Positions 56,605 through 64,000 of a stretch of 64,000 nucleotides of DNA are shown piece by piece (within the stretch, counting starts at the first letter, position 1; every line of letters begins with the position of its first letter). A model generated the notes under the pieces. It had not been told where the DNA came from. It made no database searches and worked only from the letters and a program-made list of their open reading frames with translations. Origin of the DNA: Hymenobacter sp. UV11 (GTDB lineage Bacteria; Bacteroidota; Bacteroidia; Cytophagales; Hymenobacteraceae); assembly GCF_004684095.1 (NCBI RefSeq), contig NZ_SRII01000010.1, positions 1 through 64,000 on the forward strand. Direction: 5' to 3'. The translations under genes and the position numbers were made by a program.

Positions 56605-58572
56605 ATGAAACACCTCTGCGCCGCCGCCTTTCTGCTGGCCCTGGCGGCTGCCCCCGCCGCCCGCGCCCAGTCGCTGGCCCTACCCCCCGATACCCAGCGC
56701 GTGAGCGACGCGCAGTTTCGGGCTCGCGCTGTGGCCGACACGCTCTACACCCGCGCGCACTACGACAAGCGCGAGGTGCAGATACCCATGCGCGACGGCA
56801 CGAAGCTCCACACCGTGCTCTACGTGCCCAAGGATGCCGACCGCGTGCGCTACCCCATCCTGCTCACCCGCACGCCCTACTCGGCGGGCCCCTACGGGCC
56901 GGGCCATTACCGGCTACGCGTGAACCCCAACGGCGCGCTACTGCGCGAGGGCTACATTTTTGCTATTCAGGACGTGCGCGGGCGCTATTTATCGGAGGGC
57001 ACCTTTGAGGATGTGCGGCCCGAAACCGACCGCCACGCCGGCAAAAAGGACGTGGACGAAAGCACCGATACGTTCGACACCATCGAGTATCTGACCAAAA
57101 AAGGGCCCAAAAATAACGGCCGCGTGGGCCAGTTGGGCATTTCCTACCCCGGCTTCTACACCACGGTGGGCCTACTGAGCCGCCACCCAGCCCTGAAGGC
57201 CGCCAGCCCGCAGGCGCCCGTCACGGACTGGTTTTGGGACGATGACCACCACAACGGCGCGTACTTCCTCACGGGCGTGATGGGCTTTTGGAATAATTTT
57301 GGCCAGCCCCGCCCACAGCCGCTGGCCCACTACCCCGACGGCCCCCAAATGGCCACGCCCGACGGCTACGCCTTTTACCAGCAGCTCGGGCCGCTCAAAA
57401 ATGTGAACGAGCAGTACTTCCACGGCCTCTACAAGCACTGGAACGACATCGTGGCGCACCCCAACTACGATGCCTTCTGGCAGGCCCGCGACCCGCGCCC
57501 GCACCTGCACGACCTCAAGGCCGCCGTGCTGGTAGTGGGCGGCCAGAACGACGCCGAGGACCTGTTTGGCACCCTGCACACCTACCAGGCCATCGAAAAG
57601 CAGAACCCCAACCTCAGCAACCGCTTTGTGTGGGGGCCGTGGGTGCACGGTGGCTGGTCAAACTCTACCGGCGAAATGGTGGGCAATGTAGCTTATGGCC
57701 CGTCGCCCTCGCTTTGGTACCAGCTAAATATTGAGGCCCCGTTCTTTAAGTCGTATCTGAAAGATGCCAACCCCGGCGCGGCCATTGCGGGCCTGCCCGA
57801 GGCCACCGTGTTTGAGGGGGGTAGCAACCGCTGGCGCACCTTCGACGCCTGGCCACCCAAGCAGGCGCAGCAAAAAACGCTGTACTTCCGCCAAGCTGGT
57901 AATCTGAGCTTTAGCGCGCCTACCAGCGGCGACAACGAGCGCCGCCGTGCCGACGTCAACTTCGAGTTTGACCAGTTTGTGAGTGACCCCGCGCACCCCG
58001 TGCCCTACACCGAGGCCACGGCCCAGAGCATGACCCGCGAGTACATGACCGACGACCAGCGTTTTGCCAGCCGCCGCCCCGACGTGCTCACCTACCAAAC
58101 CCCGCCCCTCGACGAAGACCTGACCTTGGCCGGCCCCATCGAAGCCCTGCTGCAAGTGGCCACCACCGGCACCGACGCCGACTGGGTCGTAAAAATCATC
58201 GACGTCTACCCCGACGACACGCCCGACAACCTGCGCGCTACCCCCGGCGTGCACCTCGGCGGCTACCAGCAGCTGGTGCGCTCCGAGGTCATGCGCGGCC
58301 GCTTCCGCGACAGCTTCACCACGCCCAAGCCCTTCGTGGCCAATGAGGTAACCGCCGTGCTCTTCACTGTGCTGGACCTCCTGCACACCTTCAAAAAAGG
58401 CCACCACCTCATGGTGCAGGTCCAAAGTACCTGGTTTCCGCTCGTGGACCTCAATCCCCAAACCTACGTGCCCAACATTTTCGAGGCCGACGCCACCGAC
58501 TTCAAAACCCAAACCCACCGCCTCTATCACAACCCCGCCCACGCCTCGCAGCTGGTGGTAAAGGTGTTGTAG
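56605..58572 (+). CDS. Exported CocE/NonD family hydrolase (X-Pro peptidase S15-like)
   Basis: A 655-residue secreted hydrolase with signal peptide (cleavage near ARAQ, residue 23). The alpha/beta hydrolase core has IQDVRGRYLSEG near residue 121 (oxyanion loop) and GRVGQLGISYPGFYTTVGLL near residue 175 with the catalytic Ser in GISYPG. VVGGQNDAED near residue 315 has the Asp region, and FVWGPWVHGGWS near residue 347 has the His. The C-terminal third is the jelly-roll domain of alpha-amino acid ester hydrolases (DEDLTLAGPIEALLQVATTG). It should cleave amide or ester bonds of amino acid derivatives in the periplasm. Its stop codon lies in a family C palindrome. Confidence 0.9.
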   Translation: MKHLCAAAFLLALAAAPAARAQSLALPPDTQRVSDAQFRARAVADTLYTRAHYDKREVQIPMRDGTKLHTVLYVPKDADRVRYPILLTRTPYSAGPYGPGHYRLRVNPNGALLREGYIFAIQDVRGRYLSEGTFEDVRPETDRHAGKKDVDESTDTFDTIEYLTKKGPKNNGRVGQLGISYPGFYTTVGLLSRHPALKAASPQAPVTDWFWDDDHHNGAYFLTGVMGFWNNFGQPRPQPLAHYPDGPQMATPDGYAFYQQLGPLKNVNEQYFHGLYKHWNDIVAHPNYDAFWQARDPRPHLHDLKAAVLVVGGQNDAEDLFGTLHTYQAIEKQNPNLSNRFVWGPWVHGGWSNSTGEMVGNVAYGPSPSLWYQLNIEAPFFKSYLKDANPGAAIAGLPEATVFEGGSNRWRTFDAWPPKQAQQKTLYFRQAGNLSFSAPTSGDNERRRADVNFEFDQFVSDPAHPVPYTEATAQSMTREYMTDDQRFASRRPDVLTYQTPPLDEDLTLAGPIEALLQVATTGTDADWVVKIIDVYPDDTPDNLRATPGVHLGGYQQLVRSEVMRGRFRDSFTTPKPFVANEVTAVLFTVLDLLHTFKKGHHLMVQVQSTWFPLVDLNPQTYVPNIFEADATDFKTQTHRLYHNPAHASQLVVKVL

Positions 58573-58621
58573 GGTAAGCTTTAGCTTGCCGGGCGGGCGG
58601 CAAGCTAAAGCTTACCTTACA
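58568..58621. repeat. Palindromic repeat, family C, copy 2
   Basis: Arms TGTAGGGTAAGCTTTAGCTT-GCC (58568-58590) and its near complement (58599-58621) enclose an 8-base loop. The TAG inside the left arm is the CocE stop codon. Confidence 0.9.
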
Positions 58622-58626
58622 CGCAA

Positions 58627-58664
58627 AAAAAGCCCCGTTGCCAGACCGGCAGCGGGGCTTTTTA
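58627..58664 (+). terminator. Terminator between family C copies
   Basis: AGCCCCGTTGCC pairs with GGCAGCGGGGCT (one G-T pair), with A7 before and T5 after, so it can serve both the CocE gene and the facing DUF2911 gene. Confidence 0.8.
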
Positions 58665-58665
58665 C

Positions 58666-58683
58666 GGTAAGCTAAAGCTTACC
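58666..58683. repeat. Palindromic repeat, family C, partial copy 3
   Basis: GGTAAGCTAAAGCTTACC, an 18-bp palindrome made of the inner halves of the family C arms, ends 6 bases before the DUF2911 stop codon. Confidence 0.7.
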
Positions 58684-58688
58684 GCACG

Positions 58689-59570
58689 TTATTTACCCAT
58701 TTTTTTGGCTTCCATCACCAGCTCGTCGTCCATTTTGGCGTAGTCCGTGTTCGCGGGCGTGGCGGCCAGGGCCAGCTTTTTCGACTGCTCGGCGGCCACA
58801 ATCGCGCCTTTGTAGTCCTTCATTTTCAGGCGGATTTTGGCCTCCGTGTTCATGTTCCAGAACTTGGGCTCGGTGGCGTTGGCCTTCTGAATCCAGGTCA
58901 GGGCCTGCTTCATGTCCTTGCCGTTGTCGTAGTAATACACGGCGGCGGCGGCCAGGTCGTTGGCCGCAGGCGTGGCGCTCTTGATGACTTTCTCGTCAAT
59001 CTGGGCCATCACTTTGCCGTCCACGTCGCTCACTATCTTAAACTTCGCGCCCGTCATATCCCACAGTATATCCACGTTGGCCGTGGCTGGCGTCAACTCC
59101 GCAAAGCTGATGGTAAAGGTTTCGACCTTCGTGGCCAGCTTGTAGGGCTTAAGGGTGAAGCGAGCCACGTCCTGGTCATCCTTAAAGCCATCAACGTCAG
59201 CCCCTAGCTTGAGGTTTTTGTTGAGTACCACTGTCCACTCGGCGGCATTCGGGATGGTGTAGATGCCGTACTCGCCGGCCGGCACTTTCTTGCCCTCAAT
59301 CGTCACATCGTCCGAAAACTTGATGCTCGTGGTGGCGTTGGCACCGGTGCGCCAGCGCTTGCCATAGGGAACTACCGTCCCAAAAATGGTGCGGCCTTTC
59401 ACGCTGGGCCGCGAGTAGGTGATGGTGACGTCGGTGAGGCCCACGCGCTGCATCACCGTGGATTTGGGGCTGGGCTGGGGGGTAGTAATCTGAGCCTGGG
59501 CAGCCGAGGCGGCCAGCAGGGTAGTGGCGAGCACCAAGGTAGCACCGAGGTGGGTGGCAAAATTTTTCAT
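58689..59570 (-). CDS. DUF2911 domain protein, exported
   Basis: A 293-residue protein with a signal peptide (MKNFATHLGATLVLATTLLA, cleavage near AQAQ). The DUF2911 domain spans about residues 30-190, with ITYSRPSVKGRTIFGTVVPY, KRWRTGANATTSIKF and GEYGIYTIPNAAEWTVVLNK. The C-terminal 90 residues are a short TPR-like tail (YYYDNGKDMKQALTWIQKAN, WNMNTEAKIRLKMKDYKGAI). Function is unknown. ATG 59570 was chosen as the start of the signal peptide. The tail is shared with the next gene upstream. Confidence 0.9.
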   Translation of the reverse strand: MKNFATHLGATLVLATTLLAASAAQAQITTPQPSPKSTVMQRVGLTDVTITYSRPSVKGRTIFGTVVPYGKRWRTGANATTSIKFSDDVTIEGKKVPAGEYGIYTIPNAAEWTVVLNKNLKLGADVDGFKDDQDVARFTLKPYKLATKVETFTISFAELTPATANVDILWDMTGAKFKIVSDVDGKVMAQIDEKVIKSATPAANDLAAAAVYYYDNGKDMKQALTWIQKANATEPKFWNMNTEAKIRLKMKDYKGAIVAAEQSKKLALAATPANTDYAKMDDELVMEAKKMGK

Positions 59571-59613
59571 AAGGCGCAAAAAAAAAGGGGCAGCAACTGC
59601 TTGCCACCCCAAA

Positions 59614-59652
59614 AGTAGCAAAGCCCGCCGGGTGGGGCGGGCTTTGCTACTT
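59614..59652 (-). terminator. Terminator between the short TPR-like gene and the DUF2911 gene
   Basis: GTAGCAAAGCCCGCC pairs with GGCGGGCTTTGCTAC around a 5- to 6-base loop, with four T on the minus strand. The two genes are therefore probably not fully cotranscribed. Confidence 0.75.
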
Positions 59653-59684
59653 TCAGCAGCTGGTAGGGTCAACCAGCGCCGCCG

Positions 59685-60167
59685 CTATTGCTTGGCCAGG
59701 GTGTGGGCCTTGGCCACTACGGCCGCGCTCAGCTCCACGTATGGCTGGCTGGTCGGCATCGACTTTATCGCCAGCTTGTACGACTTTTCCGCAGCTTCCT
59801 TGGCGCCGGGGTAATCCTTCATTTTCAGGCGAATACGCGACTCTAGGTACAGGTTCCAGTAGGTAGGCGCCACCGCATTGCTCTCCACCATCCAGGCCAG
59901 CGCCTGGCTCAGGTCCTTGCGCGAGTCGTCGTAGAAATAGGCAATGTCTTCGGGGTCGGGCGCGGCACTTACCCGAGTGGGAGGAATGTATAGCATCGGG
60001 CGGCCTACCCCCGCATTCTCACCCTGCGCGTTGCTGGCCAACAGCAAGTTGCCTGCCGCATCAAATCTGGTAGGCGACGAGGTGCTTTGCGCCTGCGCAT
60101 TGGTAACGCCAAGTAGCGCAGCTACTAGTGCACAGAAGGTGAGCCGAAAGTAGAAGATAGCCGCCAT
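59685..60167 (-). CDS. Exported TPR-like protein related to the DUF2911 tail
   Basis: A 160-residue protein with a signal peptide (MAAIFYFRLTFCALVAALLG, cleavage near AQAQ). From residue 75 it resembles the C-terminal tail of the neighbouring DUF2911 protein: YFYDDSRKDLSQALAWMVES against YYYDNGKDMKQALTWIQKAN, and LYLESRIRLKMKDYPGAKEA against MNTEAKIRLKMKDYKGAIVA. The DUF2911 domain itself is absent. It looks like a duplicate that kept the signal peptide and tail. Function unknown; a partner or decoy of the full protein is possible. Confidence 0.8.
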   Translation of the reverse strand: MAAIFYFRLTFCALVAALLGVTNAQAQSTSSPTRFDAAGNLLLASNAQGENAGVGRPMLYIPPTRVSAAPDPEDIAYFYDDSRKDLSQALAWMVESNAVAPTYWNLYLESRIRLKMKDYPGAKEAAEKSYKLAIKSMPTSQPYVELSAAVVAKAHTLAKQ

Positions 60168-60320
60168 ATAGAGGAAAGATGATTGGTTGACGAATCCAAA
60201 CTACTATGCCCTTAAAACTACTTGTATGTTTTTAGCTGAAAAAAGAATAAAATTTATATTTTTTCCCGATATAGATGAAAAGGGGTATTTTTTTATCCAA
60301 GTTCAAGCCGGGTGAATTGA

Positions 60321-60374
60321 ACAAAAAAAAGAATAGGTTGCTTCCGTTATTAAACAGAAGTAACCTATTCTTGC
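60321..60374 (-). terminator. Terminator of serS
   Basis: A long stem of about 18 bp (GAATAGGTTGCTTCCGTT near 60331-60348 with its near complement ending at 60373) is followed on the minus strand by eight T. The rest of 60168-60320 is AT-rich and shows nothing recognisable. Confidence 0.85.
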
Positions 60375-60404
60375 AAAGAAAAGTCCTATTTTCGCACCCT
60401 CAGG

Positions 60405-61679
60405 CTAACCTATTTTTTCGAAGCCGCAATAGCTATGCAGCGCCGCTGGCAGCCGAATACCCTCGGGCGACTGGTTATTTTCGAGCAGTGCGGCCACAAT
60501 GCGGGGTAGGGCCAGCGCCGAGCCATTGAGCGTGTGCAGCAGCTGCGTTTTGCCGCCCTCGGCCCGGTAGCGGCACTTGAGGCGGTTGGCCTGGAACGTC
60601 TCAAAGTTGGACACGGAGGAGACTTCCAGCCAGCGGCCTTGGGCGGCGCTCCACACTTCGAGGTCGTAAGTGAGGGCCGAAGTAAAGCCCATATCGCCGC
60701 CGCAGAGGCGCAGCACCCGGTAGGGCAGCTCCAGTTTTTGCAGCAGGCGCTCAACGTGCGCCACCATATCGGCGTGGGCGGCGTAGGAATTATCGGGCTG
60801 CGTAATCTGCACAATCTCCACTTTGTCAAACTGATGCAGGCGGTTCAGGCCGCGCACATCGGCGCCCCATGAGCCCGCCTCGCGCCGGAAGCAGGGCGTG
60901 TAGCCGGTATTACGCACGGGCAGCCTCTCGACCGGAATAATCTCGTCGCGATACAGATTGGTAATCGGCACTTCCGACGTGGGAATTAAGTAGAGGTTGT
61001 CGGCCGCGTCGTGATACATCTGGCCCTCCTTGTCGGGCAGCTGGCCGGTGCCGTAGCCGCTGGCCTCGTTCACCAGGATGGGCGGCTGTATCTCGGTGTA
61101 GCCCGCGTCGCGGGCTTCGTCGAGAAAGAAGTTGACCAGCGCCCGCTGCAAGCGCGCGCCCTGGCCCTTGTACACCGGAAAGCCCGCGCCCGTGATTTTG
61201 ATACCCAGCTCAAAATCAATGATATCGTACTTCTTGATGAGGTCCCAGTGGGGTAGGGAGCCGGCGGGCAGCTCGGGCTTGGAGCCGCCTTCGCGCACCA
61301 CCTCGTTGTCGTTGGCCGAGCGGCCAGGGGGCACGCTCTCGTGCGGGATGTTGGGCAGCTTGTAAAGCAGCTCGGTTTGCCCCTTCTCCACGGCCGTCAG
61401 CTCGTCGGAGTGGGCACGAATCTGCGTTTTAAGCTCGGCGGTGCGGATTTTGAGGGCGTCGGCCCCGGCGCGGTCGCCGCTTTTCATGAGGCCGCCAATC
61501 TGACGGGCCAGCTCATTGGCCTCGCTTTGGGCCTGGTCGTGCTGCGTTTGCAGAGCCCGCCGGCGCTGGTCGAGGGTCAGAATAGCCTGCACATCGACCT
61601 CAGCCGTTTTGTAGTTGCGTTTGGCAAGGCCGGCCAAAACTTGGGCGGTTTGCTCTTTAAGAACAGAAAGTTGCAGCAT
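60405..61679 (-). CDS. serS: Seryl-tRNA synthetase
   Basis: A 424-residue class II enzyme. The N-terminal coiled-coil arm (about residues 30-100, many charged heptads) reaches the long variable arm of tRNA-Ser. Motif 1 is about GYTEIQPPILVNEASGYGTG. Motif 2 is PCFRREAGSWGADVRGLNRL. Motif 3 is NGSALALPRIVAALLENNQ. NLYLIPTSEVPITNLY holds the serine contacts. Length matches the usual 425. The ATG at 61679 gives the expected MLQLSVLKEQ start. A -7 element lies only 7 bases upstream. Confidence 0.97.
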   Translation of the reverse strand: MLQLSVLKEQTAQVLAGLAKRNYKTAEVDVQAILTLDQRRRALQTQHDQAQSEANELARQIGGLMKSGDRAGADALKIRTAELKTQIRAHSDELTAVEKGQTELLYKLPNIPHESVPPGRSANDNEVVREGGSKPELPAGSLPHWDLIKKYDIIDFELGIKITGAGFPVYKGQGARLQRALVNFFLDEARDAGYTEIQPPILVNEASGYGTGQLPDKEGQMYHDAADNLYLIPTSEVPITNLYRDEIIPVERLPVRNTGYTPCFRREAGSWGADVRGLNRLHQFDKVEIVQITQPDNSYAAHADMVAHVERLLQKLELPYRVLRLCGGDMGFTSALTYDLEVWSAAQGRWLEVSSVSNFETFQANRLKCRYRAEGGKTQLLHTLNGSALALPRIVAALLENNQSPEGIRLPAALHSYCGFEKIG

Positions 61680-61686
61680 AATGCGG

Positions 61687-61694
61687 CAAAGGTA
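61687..61694 (-). promoter_or_regulatory. -7 promoter element of serS (leaderless)
   Basis: TACCTTTG on the minus strand matches TAnnTTTG and ends 7 bases before the ATG, with a TTG about 23 bases further upstream (61718-61720). Transcription would begin at or next to the start codon. Confidence 0.5.
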
Positions 61695-61790
61695 GTTTTT
61701 TAGAAAGAGAGAATGGGCAAGCCTGACCCGCCACCGGGCAGCCGCTGGCTTTTATTGGCCGCAGATGCAACTTCAAATTAGTTAAACCCG

Positions 61791-61821
61791 TTTGGAGTTT
61801 AGCCGTAATGGCTTAATATTG
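61791..61821 (+). promoter_or_regulatory. Promoter of rho
   Basis: TTTG at 61791-61794, a 19-base spacer, and TAATATTG at 61814-61821 match the Bacteroidota TTTG-N19-TAnnTTTG pattern apart from one base. The transcript would start near 61828, leaving a leader of about 280 bases before the ATG at 62109. That leader is C/T-rich with no reading frame I trust. Confidence 0.65.
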
Positions 61822-62108
61822 CAGCAGCAAGCCGGCCCTCGGGGTTGGTGGGGCTAGCCTACCAGGCCGGCCCGCTGCGTGGCCGGCTCAATCAGGTTGC
61901 TTTTGGTGGAGCTGCCGGCTATCCTTCTCACACCTCACTCATTTCCTGTTTGTTGCCCCCTGCCTGGCTGGTTAAGTGGCGCGTTGGCGCTTCGTGTTGT
62001 TGGTTTCCGACCCCTGCGGCCGGCTTGGCCCTGCGCGGCCGGGCAGCCGGGTCCTCCAGGTTGCTCCACGAGCCGGCCCCGTTCTGATTTCCCCTCCCTA
62101 CCTAGTAT

Positions 62109-64000
62109 ATGTATACCCTTAATGAGCTGAAGGACCGGCTGTTGTCTGAGCTGAAAGAAGTTGCTGAGCAGCTGAACGTCGGTAACTTCAAGCGCCTGAG
62201 CAAGCAGGATTTGATTTATAAAATCCTCGACCACCAGGCCTCGCTGCCCACCGACCAGCAGCCCGGTAAAAAGCCTACCCCCCCTCCGGCGGCCGAAGCC
62301 CCGGCTGCGCCCGAGCCGGCTACCGAAGCCCCCGCCGACGCCGAGCCTACCCCCGTGCGTGGCAGCCGGGGCGGTGCCGGCCGCCGGCGCCCCGCCGCCG
62401 CCGAAACGCCCACCGAATTGCCCTTTTCCGATGTGGCGGCCCCGGCGCCCGCCGCGGCCAAGCCCGCTGAAGCTACTGTGCCAGCGGCAGTTGTGGCTGA
62501 AGAAGCCCCGCAGCCTACCCGCCTCGAAAAGGTAGAAGCCGATGAGGAAGCCTTAGCCAACGTGTCGATTGCTACTGAAGAAGCAACGGCGCCACCCACC
62601 GAAACCAACCCCACCGCCGAAACGCACTCGGCCGACGAGAGCATCCCGCCCCGCCGCGAGCGGCGCGAGCGCGTAGACCGTGCCGGCCGGCCGCTGCCCC
62701 GCCGCGAGCCCGGCCAGCCCGCCGCCGCCGCCGATGGGTCAGACCCCGTAGCTTCTTCCGATACGGTGCAGCCCGAGCCGGAAGCAGTTGCCGATAACCT
62801 CGCTGACCGCCGCGAAACCCGTGAGCAACGCTTTGAGCGCGAAAACCGGGATGGCCGCGATAGCCGTGAAACCCGTGACAGCACCCCGCGCCTGGGCCGC
62901 AACGACCAGCCGCGCAATGAGTTCCGCGAAAACCGGGAGCCGCGCGAGAACCGCGACAACAACGGCCAGGGCCGCTACACCAACGACCAGCCTCGCCCCA
63001 CTAATGGGGTAGGGGCCACCGACCAGCCCCGCCTCAGCCGTGAGGAGCGCTACGCGCAGCGCGAGGCCCAGCGCCAGCAGCGCCGCGAGGAGCGCCAGCG
63101 CACCGGCGCCGACGGCCAGCCTGTGGTATCTGAGCAACCGGCGGGTAACCAGCAAAATACGAATGGCCAACCGCAGCAGGAACGCCGCGACGACAGCCCG
63201 CGCCCGGCGCAGCAGGAGCGCCGCGACGACGCTCAGCGCCAGCCTCAGCAAGCACCACGCCCGGCCCGCGCTCCGGAGCTCGACCTCGTAGTACCCGGCT
63301 CGGGCACGATGGAGCTGATGGCCGACGGTGGCTACGGCTTCCTGCGCTCGCCTTACTATAACTACTTATCCTCGCCCGACGACATTTATGTGTCGCCGCA
63401 GCAGGTGCGGCAGTTTGGCCTCAAGGCCGGCGACACAGTGAGCTGCACCATGCGCCCGCCCCGCGAAAGCGAGAAGTATTTTGCGCTCGTAAATGTGGAA
63501 GGCATCAACGGCCGCACGGTGGAAGAAGTACGCGACCGCGTGCCCTTCAGCCACTTAACGCCGCTTTTTGCTGATGAGAAGCTCAAGCTCAGCACCAAGC
63601 CTACCCAGGTAAGCACCCGCGTGCTCGACCTGTTTGCCCCCATCGGCAAGGGCCAGCGTGGCCTTATTGTGGCGCAGCCCAAGACTGGCAAAACGGTGCT
63701 GCTCCAGGAAATTGCTAATGCCATTTCGGAGAATCACCCCGAGGTGTATCTCATTATCCTGCTGATTGATGAGCGTCCGGAGGAAGTAACCGACATGGCC
63801 CGCTCGGTGAAAGCAGAGGTGCTGTCTTCGACCTTCGACGAGATGGCCGACCGCCACGTGAAAATCGCGGAGCTGGCCCTCGACAAGGCACGCCGCCTCG
63901 TGGAGTGCGGCCACGACGTGGTGATTCTGCTCGACTCCATTACCCGCCTGGCGCGGGCCTACAACACGGTGCAGCCCAGCAGCTCGCGCATTCTCTCGGG
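62109..64000 (+). CDS. rho: Transcription termination factor Rho with disordered insert (partial, 3' end outside)
   Basis: 631 codons are present and the frame runs off the window. The N-terminal Rho_N domain is MYTLNELKDRLLSELKEVAE with RLSKQDLIYKILDHQ. Residues about 55-390 are a low-complexity insert rich in Pro, Ala, Glu and Arg, in the first part, then Arg/Glu/Asp/Gln/Asn (REERYAQREAQRQQRREERQ). The cold-shock RNA-binding domain follows from about residue 395 (TMELMADGGYGFLRSPYYNY), then the ATPase: Walker A AQPKTGKTVLLQEIA, ILLIDERPEEV and Walker B HDVVILLDSITRLARAY. It is the hexameric RNA helicase that ends transcription. Such inserts occur in Bacteroidota Rho. Confidence 0.95.
   Translation, partial: MYTLNELKDRLLSELKEVAEQLNVGNFKRLSKQDLIYKILDHQASLPTDQQPGKKPTPPPAAEAPAAPEPATEAPADAEPTPVRGSRGGAGRRRPAAAETPTELPFSDVAAPAPAAAKPAEATVPAAVVAEEAPQPTRLEKVEADEEALANVSIATEEATAPPTETNPTAETHSADESIPPRRERRERVDRAGRPLPRREPGQPAAAADGSDPVASSDTVQPEPEAVADNLADRRETREQRFERENRDGRDSRETRDSTPRLGRNDQPRNEFRENREPRENRDNNGQGRYTNDQPRPTNGVGATDQPRLSREERYAQREAQRQQRREERQRTGADGQPVVSEQPAGNQQNTNGQPQQERRDDSPRPAQQERRDDAQRQPQQAPRPARAPELDLVVPGSGTMELMADGGYGFLRSPYYNYLSSPDDIYVSPQQVRQFGLKAGDTVSCTMRPPRESEKYFALVNVEGINGRTVEEVRDRVPFSHLTPLFADEKLKLSTKPTQVSTRVLDLFAPIGKGQRGLIVAQPKTGKTVLLQEIANAISENHPEVYLIILLIDERPEEVTDMARSVKAEVLSSTFDEMADRHVKIAELALDKARRLVECGHDVVILLDSITRLARAYNTVQPSSSRILS

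Noticed and set aside
61845..62087. 80-codon open frame in the rho leader
   Set aside because: Cys/Pro/Arg-rich with no recognisable start context, and lies inside the predicted untranslated leader; more likely chance.

Overview
The window looks like a chromosomal segment from a high-GC member of the Bacteroidota, most like Hymenobacter (Cytophagales, Hymenobacteraceae). The grounds are: protein families typical of that group (fused alpha/beta E1 of a branched-chain 2-oxo acid dehydrogenase, DUF1573, DUF2911, DUF4833, a DUF2027/Smr protein, short AMP nucleosidase); type IX secretion sorting domains and a gliding-motility C-terminal domain; a Rho factor with a long disordered insertion; Bacteroidota-type promoter elements (TAnnTTTG) with few Shine-Dalgarno sites; and GC that I judge by eye to be about 60-65%. 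The genus is an inference. I see no phage, transposase, CRISPR array or tRNA. The content is mostly housekeeping and general metabolism, with about 47 genes on both strands.

Layout. 1-110: 3' end of a 5S rRNA and its terminator, so the window starts at the end of an rRNA operon. 0.2-5 kb: HupE-like membrane protein, secreted M1 peptidase, AraC regulator, DUF983 protein. 5.2-10.3 kb: a Tat-exported molybdenum aldehyde oxidoreductase of the PaoABC type plus a MocA-type cofactor nucleotidyltransferase, which fits the cytosine-dinucleotide cofactor of that family. 10.3-15.3 kb: lipocalin-like protein, thioredoxin-reductase-like flavoprotein, DUF2254 protein, UMF1-type MFS transporter, DinB protein. 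15.4-26.6 kb: lipoprotein amidohydrolase, AMP nucleosidase, HsdR-N nuclease-fold protein, DUF4833 protein, alanine dehydrogenase, VOC protein, DUF1573 protein, fused 2-oxo acid dehydrogenase E1, lipoprotein, LuxE-like acyl-protein synthetase. 26.7-31.8 kb: NtrC-like regulator, RNase P RNA, cupin, phosphatase, exported protein, Smr protein. 32-46 kb: T9SS-exported alpha-amylase, a relic of a second T9SS gene, acyltransferase, sugar kinase, a protein with a diadenylate-cyclase domain, flavoprotein, antiporter, and a 1224-residue gliding-motility-type surface protein. 46.5-64 kb: ClC channel with CBS domains, AddB-like nuclease, PIG-L deacetylase, aspartokinase, CocE-like hydrolase, DUF2911 protein and its short relative, SerS, and the start of Rho.

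The most unusual signals lie outside ordinary gene content. (1) The octamer GGGTAGGG matches the E. coli KOPS consensus GGGNAGGG. It occurs about 36 times on the + strand and about 11 times on the - strand by hand count, whichever way the genes point. That would make it a chromosome-orienting sequence with dif to the right. (2) Several families of perfect or near-perfect palindromic repeats occupy intergenic sites. Some supply the stop codon of the adjacent gene, one expands helix P12 of the RNase P RNA, and one 141-bp copy sits in frame inside the AddB-like nuclease gene, much like Rickettsia palindromic elements. (3) A putative diadenylate cyclase has an N-terminal region of about 370 residues that I cannot name with certainty and a modified RHR motif.
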